A stretch of DNA of 22,324 nt from assembly GCA_002839245.1 (NCBI GenBank), contig PGXR01000112.1:1-22324 (forward strand), read 5' to 3'. A program made the translations under genes and the position numbers. Positions 14,557 through 22,183 of this stretch are shown piece after piece. Position 1 is the first letter of the stretch. Every line of letters begins with the position of its first letter. The stretch comes from Spirochaetae bacterium HGW-Spirochaetae-7 (GTDB taxonomy: Bacteria; Spirochaetota; Spirochaetia; Treponematales; UBA12059). A model generated the notes under the pieces. That model was not told the origin of the DNA, did no database searches, and saw only the letters and a list, made by a program, of their open reading frames with translations.

Positions 14557-15546
14557 TTACTTCACCATCATCCCCGCGAACGGTTCGATGGTGTATGACT
14601 TGCCTGACTCGAAGTCGTAGACGAATTCGATAAGGAAGGCGCCCGATACCATGCGGAGGGTATGCCTGCCTGGCTGGACCTGGCCCTTGAAGTCCTTCTG
14701 GGCTGCGCCGTCGATGTACAGCTGTATCTGGCTCCAGGGATTGCCCTTCATGGCGGGATTGGTCATCGAAGCGGGGATCTCGAAGGAATAGCTGGCCATC
14801 ATAGGCTGGAGCGCGGGCGTGTAGCTGAAGCCGCCGGTGCCTACGGTTATCTGGATGGAGAAGTCCATGAAGCCGCCGGCCCTGACGGTCAGTGTGTAGG
14901 TGCCCGGGGCGACCTGTGCGACAAAGGGGCTTCCGCCGGCTACACCAATCTTCGTGCCGTTGAGGAATACCTCCGCGCCCGGGAATAGGTTGCCGAGGTT
15001 GAGCGGCACTGCTATCGGGTTGAGGCTGGCGTTGACGACGGCCGCGCCGGTAACACTGACTGACTGAGAGTAGTCGTTGTAGCCGGGAGCGCGAACTACG
15101 ACATTGTACGAGCCGCGGGATACCTGGCCCGTGAAGGGGGTCTTGCCCGCCTGTATGCCGTTGATGAACACGTCGGCGCCAGCCACGTTGGCGTTGACCG
15201 AAAGCGTGTAGTTGACGACGGCCGGGGGCGGAGTGGGGGTCGGAGCGGGCAGGACAGCGCCGCCCGAGCCGCCGAGCTGGGCATTGACGGTCAGGCCGCC
15301 CGCGCCAATGGTGATCCTCTGCCTGAATTCAGGAAGACCGGACTTCCGCACGACAAGTTCGTGATTGCCTGTGCTTACCTGGCCGCTGAACGTGGGATTG
15401 CCGATGCCCAGGAGCTTGCCGTCCAGGATGACCTGGGCCGGGCCTTCGCTGGCTATGACGGTCAACATCGCCCTGGATTGGGCAAAAGCTCCGAATACGA
15501 GGCTGAAAATCATGCAGAGCGTCAGGAACGGTCTGTTTAGTCTCAT
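14557..15546 (-). CDS. Secreted PEGA-repeat protein
   Basis: Exported protein of 329 residues with a signal peptide (MRLNRPFL, hydrophobic stretch, cleavage near AFAQ). Three PEGA-like repeats follow: QVILDGKLLGIGNPTFSGQV (about 41-60), ADVFINGIQAGKTPFTGQV (about 123-141), and AEVFLNGTKIGVAGGSPFVAQV (about 192-213). Each is followed by a G-x-(H/Y)-x-(L/V)-x-V-R segment. A fourth, divergent unit (IQLYIDGAAQKDFKGQVQPG) closes the protein. A proline/threonine linker (PAPTPTPPP) separates the first repeat from the second. PEGA domains are small beta structures common in surface proteins; no catalytic site is visible. The ATG at 15544-15546 has AAGGAG nine bases upstream and is preferred to the ATG that directly abuts that site. 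It diverges from the next gene. Confidence 0.88.
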   Translation of the reverse strand: MRLNRPFLTLCMIFSLVFGAFAQSRAMLTVIASEGPAQVILDGKLLGIGNPTFSGQVSTGNHELVVRKSGLPEFRQRITIGAGGLTVNAQLGGSGGAVLPAPTPTPPPAVVNYTLSVNANVAGADVFINGIQAGKTPFTGQVSRGSYNVVVRAPGYNDYSQSVSVTGAAVVNASLNPIAVPLNLGNLFPGAEVFLNGTKIGVAGGSPFVAQVAPGTYTLTVRAGGFMDFSIQITVGTGGFSYTPALQPMMASYSFEIPASMTNPAMKGNPWSQIQLYIDGAAQKDFKGQVQPGRHTLRMVSGAFLIEFVYDFESGKSYTIEPFAGMMVK

Positions 15547-15675
15547 AGCTTGCATCTCCTTTGTAAAAGTTTCATCGTTACTATACTACCGATAAACAAT
15601 TGTATCGCCTGGTGGAAACAATACTACATTATTTTGATAATTTATTGGATTGCCTTTGTTTTTTTGTCTATTCCT

Positions 15676-15684
15676 TGCTATGAT
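15676..15684 (+). promoter_or_regulatory. Extended -10 promoter of the outer-membrane-type protein gene
   Basis: TGCTATGAT is a TGn-extended -10 box (hexamer 15679-15684) in an AT-rich 178-bp divergent intergenic region. The upstream T-rich run offers no good -35. The leader would contain a small GCGG/CCGC hairpin (15694-15705) before the AAGGAGG ribosome-binding site. Confidence 0.45.
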
Positions 15685-15724
15685 TGTCTACATGCGGGTA
15701 TCCGCTACGCAAGGAGGACTAACT

Positions 15725-16351
15725 ATGATGAAGAAGGCGATTCTAGTATTAGCCATATTCGCTTTCGTCGCGACTGGCGCCTTTGGTCAGCTCGTACTCG
15801 GCGTGACTGGTGTGCAGTATTACGAGGAAGATCCTGTTACCGGCAAGTTGCCTACGCTGGGCGAGGCCTGGGGAGACTTCCGTGATGGCACTGGTGTCTA
15901 TTGGGGCGGTTTCGCCGAACTGATCATGGGAAAGACTGGACTGGGGCTGTCGTTCAACCAGCAGACATTAAAGGACGCTTCAGAGCCCTCAGGTATTCTT
16001 GATATGTGGAACTATGATGTAAACCTTTCTCTTTCGTATCACGTTTTCGGCGGCCGGGCATTCATTGATCCTTTCCTGCAAGCTGGTGTTGGATTGCTCG
16101 CATTTGATTATAAGGACAAAGCCGGAGCTGCAACAATTTATAACGGTATTAACCCGGATGAGCCACTTTTTGGGTCAAATTACTTCGATTTCGGACTCGG
16201 ACTTGGCGTGAACTTTGGTGGTATAGGTATATTCTTCAAAGGAATGTACAATGTCCAGAGTTCAACTCCATTGTACGAAAACAATGGCTATTCTTATCCG
16301 TGGCCCGTCATGCCCTTCAAGTGGGTCTTCGGAGCCAAGCTGATCCTCTAG
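15725..16351 (+). CDS. Small secreted outer-membrane beta-barrel-like protein
   Basis: Protein of 208 residues with a signal peptide (MMKKAILVLAIFAFVATGAFG, cleaved before Q) and a mature part rich in glycine, aromatic residues and alternating patterns. Examples are GVYWGGFAELIMGKTGLGLSF, YDVNLSLSYHVFGG, and YFDFGLGLGVNFGGIGIFFKG. It ends FKWVFGAKLIL, with a hydrophobic C-terminal strand as in outer-membrane barrels. I cannot assign a specific family. AAGGAGG lies seven bases before the ATG at 15725. Its codon use is more AT-rich than the metabolic genes around it. It is monocistronic, ended by a strong terminator. Confidence 0.75.
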   Translation: MMKKAILVLAIFAFVATGAFGQLVLGVTGVQYYEEDPVTGKLPTLGEAWGDFRDGTGVYWGGFAELIMGKTGLGLSFNQQTLKDASEPSGILDMWNYDVNLSLSYHVFGGRAFIDPFLQAGVGLLAFDYKDKAGAATIYNGINPDEPLFGSNYFDFGLGLGVNFGGIGIFFKGMYNVQSSTPLYENNGYSYPWPVMPFKWVFGAKLIL

Positions 16352-16370
16352 ACAAACTGATCTGACAATG

Positions 16371-16401
16371 AAAAAGACGCCCTCGCAAAGGGCGTCTTTT
16401 T
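16371..16401. terminator. Strong bidirectional rho-independent terminator
   Basis: AAAAAGACGCCCT (16371-16383) pairs perfectly with AGGGCGTCTTTTT (16389-16401) around the loop CGCAA, with flanking A- and T-runs. It can end both the outer-membrane-type gene (plus) and the slipin gene (minus). Confidence 0.9.
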
Positions 16402-16467
16402 TTAGGTAGCGAGGCAGGCCGAACACCCATGTCATGACAGGTATCACGGCATAGGCCAGTCCATCCT

Positions 16468-17388
16468 CTATCCGTTCGTATTCCCTTTATGCGCCATCGT
16501 CTCGAAGACCCGCAGCAGCTCTATGGGCAGCGGGAACAGAATCGTCGAATTCTTCTCGACCGCTATCTCGGTCAGGGTTTGCAGGTAACGCAGTTGCAGG
16601 GCGGCGGGCTGGGTGGCGATCACCGCGGCTGCCTGCGTCAGCTTCTCGCTGGCCTGGAGTTCACCCTCGGCAGCGATGATCTTGGCCCGCCGCTCGCGCT
16701 CCGCCTCGGCCTGCCTGGCCATCGCGCGCTTCATGCTGTCGGCCAGCTCTACCGTCTTGATCTCGACGGCGCTCACCTTGATGCCCCAGGGATCGGTGGC
16801 CTCGTCGAGCAACCTCTGGAGTATGACGCCGAGCTCGGCGCGCTTTGACAGCATCTCGTCCAGTTCATGCTGGCCCAGGACCGATCGCAGGACAGTCTGC
16901 GACAGGAGGCTGGTGGACGTGGCGTAATCGGCGACCTTGTTTATCGCCAGGGCCGGATCGAAGATGTTGAAATACACGACGGCGTCGACCAGTACCGGCA
17001 CGTTGTCCCTGGTGATCACTTCCTGCTTGGGCACGTCTATCGTGAACGTCCTCATGTCCATTTTCCTGACGATGTCGATCCTGAGAGGGAATACCAGGTT
17101 GAAGCCAGGCTGCAGGATGGCCCGCATCCTGCCCAGACGGTAAAGGACGCCGCGCTGGTACTCGGTGACGATGCGCACCATGGGTGGCAGTATCAGGAAG
17201 GGAATGGCGAACAAGGCGAAGGATCCATAGCCCAGGAAACGCGGCGCGATGAAACAGGTCACGACCCAGACGGCCCCGGAGGCTATGAGGAAAATACTCA
17301 TGGCGAGCGCTTTCCGCGCCAGGGCCACGACGATCCACAGTAACCACCATGCCGCGAACAGGGCCACGAGCGGTAAGAAGAAGTTCAT
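16468..17388 (-). CDS. SPFH/stomatin-family (slipin) membrane protein
   Basis: Membrane-anchored scaffold protein of 306 residues in the stomatin/prohibitin/HflK-C superfamily. Residues 1-75 are strongly hydrophobic with two or three membrane segments. The SPFH domain begins at about residue 78 with EYQRGVLYRLGRMR, through PKQEVITRDNVPVLVDAVVY. DPWGIKVSAVEIKTVELADS is the conserved slipin stretch and is followed by a charged coiled-coil (MKRAMARQAEAERERRAKII). Such proteins organise membrane microdomains and often regulate a protease; the usual NfeD/clpP-type partner is not beside it. The ATG at 17386-17388 is preceded by AAGGAGG at five bases, so the open frame further upstream is not used. 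Confidence 0.92.
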   Translation of the reverse strand: MNFFLPLVALFAAWWLLWIVVALARKALAMSIFLIASGAVWVVTCFIAPRFLGYGSFALFAIPFLILPPMVRIVTEYQRGVLYRLGRMRAILQPGFNLVFPLRIDIVRKMDMRTFTIDVPKQEVITRDNVPVLVDAVVYFNIFDPALAINKVADYATSTSLLSQTVLRSVLGQHELDEMLSKRAELGVILQRLLDEATDPWGIKVSAVEIKTVELADSMKRAMARQAEAERERRAKIIAAEGELQASEKLTQAAAVIATQPAALQLRYLQTLTEIAVEKNSTILFPLPIELLRVFETMAHKGNTNG

Positions 17389-17421
17389 GTCGACCTCCTT
17401 GCGGAAACGGGTACACCGATA

Positions 17422-17450
17422 ATTCTCGGCGCTGTGGTTACATCCGTCAA
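17422..17450 (-). promoter_or_regulatory. Possible promoter of the slipin gene
   Basis: On the minus strand TTGACG (17445-17450), a 17-base spacer and GAGAAT (17422-17427), about 35 bases before the ATG. The -10 box is imperfect, so read-through from the upstream UPF0303 operon is an alternative. Confidence 0.35.
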
Positions 17451-17485
17451 GGCAAATGGTCGCCTCGATCCGGCAGAACCGGCAC

Positions 17486-17962
17486 TCAGTTCCCCGTTGC
17501 TGCGAAGCTCCTGAGACAGGCGACGACGAGCGCGTGGTCCTCTTCTTGCGGGAGGCCCGAAACGGTCGCGCAGGCGACAAGTCCCGCTCCCTTCACGCGT
17601 ATCGGGAAGGCGCCGCCGTGGGCCGAGAATTCCATCGAACTGACGTGGGACTTCTCCTCTATCGTCAAGCCAGCGAGAGCAAGGGAAACGTGGACGGCGA
17701 GCGAGCTACGTTCGAAGCGGAAGCAGACGTTCGCCTTCCGGCGTATCCATTCATCGTTGTCGCCCGTTGCGCCTGCAAGCGCAGCGTGGAAGAGGATGCG
17801 GCCTGGCCGGCGGATGTCGATGGCGACCGAGGCGCTTCGGCGGCGGGCTTCCTCGACGAGCAGGTTGCCGAGCCTCCAGGCGTCATCTTCGTCGAACCTG
17901 TCCAGGACCAGTTCCGCCTCGTCAGCCGCGATGCTGTCGAGCATTCCCTTGCTTGGTGTCAT
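17486..17962 (-). CDS. UPF0303-family protein (heme-degrading/HbpS-like fold)
   Basis: Protein of 158 residues that follows the UPF0303 pattern over its full length: DEDDAWRLGNLLVEEARRRS, AIDIRRPGRILFHAALAGAT, GDNDEWIRRKANV, HGGAFPIRVKGAGLVACATVSG, and LPQEEDHALVV near the end. The family is related to HbpS/GlcG-like proteins, some of which bind heme or small molecules; the reaction is not established. The ATG at 17960-17962 overlaps the stop of the Gfo/Idh/MocA frame as ATGA and has no ribosome-binding site of its own, so translation should depend on the upstream gene. Its place at the end of a carbohydrate operon is a useful hint at function. It is the last gene of that operon. Confidence 0.9.
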   Translation of the reverse strand: MTPSKGMLDSIAADEAELVLDRFDEDDAWRLGNLLVEEARRRSASVAIDIRRPGRILFHAALAGATGDNDEWIRRKANVCFRFERSSLAVHVSLALAGLTIEEKSHVSSMEFSAHGGAFPIRVKGAGLVACATVSGLPQEEDHALVVACLRSFAATGN

Positions 17963-19021
17963 GCTTCGAGCCCGGGCACGTCTATCCAGCGGCGTTCCTT
18001 CCAGCTCCGCATCGCTGACTCGGCGAGCTGGACGCCTTTCGCGCCGGCAAGCAAGTCCCAAGGGAACGGATCGTCCTGGACGACGTGAAGCAGGAACAGC
18101 TCCCACTGGGCCTTGATTGGGCGTCATCGCCTCGCCCTGGATGCGGCACTCCCGCAGCCCTGCCATGGCGGAACCGTTGGTGCCGTCGACCTGCATGGTA
18201 AAGAGGTCGTCCCGCCTGACGCGCACGTCCCACGAGCTGTTGAATTGGCATACCGTTCCGCCAGCCAGTTCGAAGGTCCCGTAGGCCGAGTCCTCGGCGG
18301 TGCATTCGTATGTCTTGCCCTTCTCGTCGACGCGCCTGGGAAGGTGGGTGGCGCCCAGGACGGAAACGGAGCGTATGTCGCCGAAGAGGTTCGATATCAC
18401 GTACTGCCAGTGGCAGTACATGTCCAGGATGATGCCGCCGCCGTCCTCTGCGCGGTAGTTCCAGGACGGCCGCTGGGCGGGCTGGGCGAAGCCGTCGAAC
18501 ACCCAGTAGCCGAACTCGCCGCGGACCGAGAGGATGCGGCCGAAGAAACCCGTGTCGATGAGGTAACGCAGCTTGAGGAGGCCCGGCAGCCAGAGCTTGT
18601 CCTGGACGGCGCCGTTCTTTACGCCTGCCGCCTTCGCCGCCCGGTACAGGCCGATGGCCTCGTCCAGTGTGGTGGCGGTGGGCTTTTCCGTGTATATCGC
18701 CTTGCCCGCCGCGATGGCCTTAAGGATGGAAGCCGGGCGGAGATTCGTCAGCTGGGAATCGAAGTATATCTCGTTCTTGCGGTCGGACAGGGCGGCGTCG
18801 AGGTCGGTCGTCCAGGAGGACACGCCGTGCGCGGCAGCCAGCGCGCGCAGCTTTCGCTCGTCCCTGCCGACGAGAACCGGTTCCGGCACGATGAGCGTCC
18901 CGTCGCGGGCGACCAGGCCGCCCTGGTTCCGGATCGTCAGCAACGACCGTACGAGGTGCTGGTTCGTTCCCATCCTGCCGGTGACGCCGTTCATGATGAC
19001 GCCTATCTTCTTCTCGCTCAT
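17959..19021 (-). pseudogene. Gfo/Idh/MocA-family dehydrogenase with a frameshift near codon 302
   Basis: NAD(P)-dependent sugar or polyol dehydrogenase. The N-terminal Rossmann domain starts IGVIMNGVTGRMG. TEKPTATTLDEAI carries the family EKP motif, followed by an alpha/beta domain with GGGIILDMYCHW. The first frame is good to about residue 302 (EAMTPN). The remaining text, AQWELFLLHVVQDDPFPWDL through RSWKERRWIDVPGLEA, is clearly the same protein but lies in another frame. One extra base (for example in the CCC run at 18119-18121), or loss of two bases, explains it. Repaired, the protein would have about 353 residues, a normal length. The start ATG (19019-19021) overlaps the previous stop as ATGA. 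It could be a true mutation, an assembly error or programmed shifting. Confidence 0.85.
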
Positions 19022-19836
19022 ACGTGCTCCCTCAATGCGCCCAGGATCATGCGGAGCCAGGCATCCTGGTCCATGGCCCAGAACCTCCGCGAGAATATCT
19101 CGACTTCGACGAAGCCGTTGAATCCGGCCGCCTCGACCCATCCGCGTATGAGGGGTATGTCGATGCAGCCTTCGCCCATCAATCCCCTGTCCTCGAGCAT
19201 GTCGAGTACGGGGGTCTTCCAGTCGCATACGTGGAAAGCCTTTATCAGCCCGAGCCGGCCCGCCCGGGCTATCTGTGCCTCGAGCGCGGGATCCCACCAT
19301 ACGTGGAACACGTCGACGGCGACCCCAAGCGACGGGCTCCCGAAGCGCTCGCAGAGGTCGTTCGCTTCCGCCAGCGTGTTGATGACCGACCGGTCTCCGG
19401 CATACATGGGGTGCAGGGGCTCGATGGCAAGGCTCACTCCCTCTGCTTCCGCGAACGGAAGTATCACCTCGATGCCGGCCTCGACCTGCGCTCGGGCATC
19501 GGCGATGCGGACTTTGGGATCGGCCCCGCATACCAGCACGATCAGCGGGGCGCCGAGCGCGGACGCAACGCGGATCAGCCGTTCGTTGTCGCGGATGCGT
19601 TCCCGGCGGACCGCTGCCAGGGCGGCGGGAAAGAAGCCTCCCCGTACGAGCGATACAGCGGAGAGGCCCGCGGATCGTATCATGGCGCCTGCCTTGGCCG
19701 CGTCATGGCCCTCGAGCGCCTCTTTCCACACGGAGATCCCGGCCACGCCGGCCTCCGCGTACTTGCGGACCGCGGTCTCGAGGTCCCAGGGCTTGGTCGT
19801 GGCGGTATGGACAGCGAATCGTGCGGCGTCGTTCAT
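19018..19836 (-). CDS. Sugar phosphate isomerase/epimerase (TIM barrel, xylose-isomerase-like / AP endonuclease 2 superfamily)
   Basis: Metal-dependent TIM-barrel protein of 272 residues. Recognisable strands and metal-site stretches are VSLAIEPLHPMYAGDRSVIN (Glu in strand), LGVAVDVFHVWWDP (Asp and His), IKAFHVCDWKT (His and Asp) and FVEVEIFSRRFW (Glu near the end). These suit hydroxypyruvate-isomerase or IolE/inosose-type enzymes acting on sugars or inosose. The exact substrate is not readable. The ATG at 19834-19836 is chosen because it overlaps the stop of the GH88-like gene as ATGA and begins the barrel. The open frame upstream is only the translated repeat region of the neighbour. The 3' end overlaps the dehydrogenase as ATGA. 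Confidence 0.9.
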   Translation of the reverse strand: MNDAARFAVHTATTKPWDLETAVRKYAEAGVAGISVWKEALEGHDAAKAGAMIRSAGLSAVSLVRGGFFPAALAAVRRERIRDNERLIRVASALGAPLIVLVCGADPKVRIADARAQVEAGIEVILPFAEAEGVSLAIEPLHPMYAGDRSVINTLAEANDLCERFGSPSLGVAVDVFHVWWDPALEAQIARAGRLGLIKAFHVCDWKTPVLDMLEDRGLMGEGCIDIPLIRGWVEAAGFNGFVEVEIFSRRFWAMDQDAWLRMILGALREHV

Positions 19837-21296
19837 GCGGGGCTTCCGTCTGGGTGGTTTCCGTCCGGGAGGCTTCCGTCCGGTAGGCTTCCGTCCGGAT
19901 CCGGCCCGATGTCGAAGAATCGCTGGGGCCTCTGCCCCCGGGCTTCCCGGTCCAGCCAGAGCGCCAGTTCGAGGAGATGGTAGTCGCCCCACATGCACGA
20001 CTCGCCGTGGGGCACGTCGCTGCCGTCGGCGGACCTGTCCCAGCCGTTGGGGTAGTGGTAGACGGCGTGGAGGAGGAGCCCTTCGTGGTCGGGATCCTCG
20101 GAAAGGTAGGGTCCGGCCATGAGCGTCGCCGCGGTACGGCGCCCGGCGGCGGTGTAGCGGAGCCCGGCAGGATCTCCTGCGGCCGTGAGGAAGGCGCCCA
20201 GGCGGAGGAGGGCCTGGGCGGCTATCGCCGCTGCCGACGAGTCGACCGGTTCCAGGGGGTTGCAGGGATCGGCTGGATGGTCGGCCGCGCCGGGTATCTG
20301 CCCGAGCCTCGGTCCGCCGGTGTCCCAGTATGGCACGCCGTCGGGCGGGGTGGAGGCCAGGTAGAAGTCACAGGTCGCCCTGGCGACCTCGGAGAAACGC
20401 TTCCGCACGGCTCCGGCGTCGGGAAAGTATGGCAAGGCGCAAGCGGCGACTTCGTCGTCTCCGAGGCCGGCAGCGAACTCGAGCTCCTCTGCAAACCCCA
20501 GCATCACCCATGCCAGCCCCCGGGTCCAGGTGGTGTAGGGTGAATAGCCCTGCTGGCTCGACGGGCTCCGGTAGCTTCCGTTGACGGTGTTGAACAGCGA
20601 TTCGTGGGCGACGCGGCCCGGCACGTCCCATCGGTCACGACCCTGACCGAAGTACACGTTGTAACGCGCGCTGGTCTCCGCGTGCGAAAGAAGCCGCCCC
20701 AGGAGGCTCGCCCGGCTGTCCTGCTCGCCCATGAGGACCTGGCCCAGACGGTGGGCGAGCGCGAGGCTCCGGAGGGAGCGCATCGTGTCGGCGAAGAGGC
20801 TGTGCGGGCCGTTGAAGGAATGGATGAAGCCGAGTCCGGCCGGCAGGGGCGTCCACCGGGCGGCCTGGACGGCTCCCGAGGCCTTGAGGGCAAGGACGTA
20901 GTAGCGGCGTTCCCAGGCTTCGTCGGGAATCGCGCCTTCGTGCATCAGCCGCAGGAGGGTTCCGTAGGTGCTCACGTTGTTGAAACCGTGGTCGTGGACT
21001 CCGGTGTGCGTCAGATGGACGGCCATCCGGCTGAGCGTCGAGGTTCTGCCATATTCAAGGAACCATGGATCCTTGGTAGCCTCGTATACCAGGAGGGGGG
21101 CGCCGAACTGGAAACCCTGCGTCCACTCGGTCCAGCCTCTGGCCGTGTATGTACCTGCCACCGTGAACACCGGCGCGCCTGATCCTGGCACCCAGCGCCC
21201 GGCAAGCCGCCTGATCTTGGCGCCTCCGGTCTCGAACACCCTGCTGCAAGCCGCGGAAAGCTCGGCACGCCCGGGAACCTTTGCCGTATCGATCAT
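19833..21296 (-). CDS. GH88-like (unsaturated glucuronyl hydrolase-type) glycoside hydrolase
   Basis: Large (487 residues) alpha/alpha-barrel hydrolase-like protein, probably removing uronic-acid or related residues from oligosaccharides. Marks are GFQFGAPLLVYEATKDPWFLEYG, VHDHGFNNVSTYGTLLRL (Asp of the family's HDxGF motif), YTTWTRGLAWVMLGFAEELE, VDSSAAAIAAQALLRL and CMWGDYHLLELALWLDRE, in the order expected for GH88. No signal peptide is seen, so it acts in the cytoplasm. GGGGAGA lies about four bases before the ATG at 21294-21296. The last 20 residues are PDGSL-like repeats from four 15-bp tandem units, outside the fold. Family assignment is by motif order, so a related barrel family is possible. 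Confidence 0.82.
   Translation of the reverse strand: MIDTAKVPGRAELSAACSRVFETGGAKIRRLAGRWVPGSGAPVFTVAGTYTARGWTEWTQGFQFGAPLLVYEATKDPWFLEYGRTSTLSRMAVHLTHTGVHDHGFNNVSTYGTLLRLMHEGAIPDEAWERRYYVLALKASGAVQAARWTPLPAGLGFIHSFNGPHSLFADTMRSLRSLALAHRLGQVLMGEQDSRASLLGRLLSHAETSARYNVYFGQGRDRWDVPGRVAHESLFNTVNGSYRSPSSQQGYSPYTTWTRGLAWVMLGFAEELEFAAGLGDDEVAACALPYFPDAGAVRKRFSEVARATCDFYLASTPPDGVPYWDTGGPRLGQIPGAADHPADPCNPLEPVDSSAAAIAAQALLRLGAFLTAAGDPAGLRYTAAGRRTAATLMAGPYLSEDPDHEGLLLHAVYHYPNGWDRSADGSDVPHGESCMWGDYHLLELALWLDREARGQRPQRFFDIGPDPDGSLPDGSLPDGNHPDGSPA
19841..19900. repeat. Four imperfect 15-bp tandem repeats at the 3' end of the GH88-like gene
   Basis: Units ggcttccgtctgggt, ggtttccgtccggga, ggcttccgtccggta and ggcttccgtccggat follow each other without gaps. 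On the minus strand they encode PDGSL/PDGNH-type repeats that end the protein five to seven bases before the next gene's ATG. The unit is in frame, so copy changes would only alter tail length. Confidence 0.92.
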
Positions 21297-21321
21297 CTGG
21301 TCTCCCCGTCCATCGGATTTT

Positions 21322-22146
21322 TCAGAGCCTGGAAATGTGGAACCCGCCGTCGACGTCGAACACTCCGCCGGCCGAGAACGGGAAGGCTCCTTCAAGGAGG
21401 ACCCGGATCGCCTTGCCGACGTCCTCGCTCGTGCCCCACCGACCCTGGGGGACGAGGCCCTGGGCGATCAGGGCATCGTATTTGGCCTTGACCCCGCTCG
21501 TCATGTCGGTGAACATGATTCCTGGCCGTACTTCATACGACTGGATGCCTTCCGGCGCCAGGCGGGCAGCCCACAGTTTCGCCGCCATGGAGAGCGCGGC
21601 TTTGGACATGCAGTAGTCGCCCCGGTTGACCGAGGCCGTCTCCGCGGATATGGAGGTCACGAAGACGACCTTGCGTCCGCCGGGAAGCGGGCATCCCGCG
21701 AGTGAAGTCATCCAGCGACGGGAAACTCCCTGGGTAAGGAAGAAAGGGCCCTGGACATTGGTCCGCATCAGTTCCTCGAACGACTCTTCGGAGGCGTCGA
21801 GGATGTCGGCTCTCGCGCGGGGACCCATACCCGCATTGTTCACGAGAGCATCCACCTCTCCGAAGCTGCCGAAGACATCCTCAACGAGGGCATGGCGTTG
21901 CGCCTGATCGGACAGGTCGCAGCGGAATGCCTCGAAACGTCTCCCGGGAACGGCCTCCGCCTGTTTCGCGACGGTTTCACAGAGCGAGATTGTCTCGCGG
22001 GCGGCAGATTCGTTGCTCGAGTAGTGGATGGCGACGGAAAAACCGGCGTGCGCAAGCTCGAGCGCGATTCCGCGGCCGAGCCCGCGGCTCGAACCGGTAA
22101 CAAGGGCCACGGGCGGGCGGGCCGCATTTTCAGGGGATTGTGCCAT
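21322..22146 (-). CDS. Short-chain dehydrogenase/reductase (SDR, FabG-like)
   Basis: NAD(P)-dependent oxidoreductase of 274 residues. The Rossmann motif ALVTGSSRGLGRG lies near residues 14-26, then VDALVNNAG, the catalytic Ser in VFVTSISAET, the YxxxK pair in GDYCMSKAA, and the late PGIMFTDMT. It ends with a standard FDVDGGFHI. Such enzymes are often named 3-oxoacyl-ACP reductase, but at the head of a carbohydrate operon a sugar or uronate oxidoreductase is more likely; that is inference. The ATG at 22144-22146 begins the fold and lies six bases after a promoter-like -10. No Shine-Dalgarno is seen. A TTG at 22200 is an in-frame alternative. The GH88-like gene follows after 25 bp. Confidence 0.92.
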   Translation of the reverse strand: MAQSPENAARPPVALVTGSSRGLGRGIALELAHAGFSVAIHYSSNESAARETISLCETVAKQAEAVPGRRFEAFRCDLSDQAQRHALVEDVFGSFGEVDALVNNAGMGPRARADILDASEESFEELMRTNVQGPFFLTQGVSRRWMTSLAGCPLPGGRKVVFVTSISAETASVNRGDYCMSKAALSMAAKLWAARLAPEGIQSYEVRPGIMFTDMTSGVKAKYDALIAQGLVPQGRWGTSEDVGKAIRVLLEGAFPFSAGGVFDVDGGFHISRL

Positions 22147-22152
22147 GGCCGA

Positions 22153-22181
22153 ATCATGGAACGGAGCCCATCCCGTGTCAA
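22153..22181 (-). promoter_or_regulatory. Promoter-like sequence of the carbohydrate operon
   Basis: On the minus strand a perfect TTGACA (22176-22181), a 17-base spacer and CATGAT (22153-22158). Six bases separate the -10 box from the SDR start codon, so the transcript would be leaderless. It lies just downstream of the stop codon of the probable partial gene at the window edge. Confidence 0.5.
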
Positions 22182-22183
22182 GC

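Noticed and set aside
17389..17580. N-terminal extension of the slipin by 64 codons
   Set aside because: AAGGAGG lies five bases before the ATG at 17388, and the extension is Arg/Ser/Cys-rich and overlaps the end of UPF0303.
17486..19531. Single 681-residue fusion protein
   Set aside because: It joins a shadow of the isomerase gene, a frameshifted dehydrogenase and UPF0303; the true dehydrogenase end is visible in another frame.
18113..20122. 669-codon plus-strand open frame opposite the carbohydrate operon
   Set aside because: Antisense to conserved dehydrogenase, isomerase and hydrolase genes; no motifs or ribosome-binding site.
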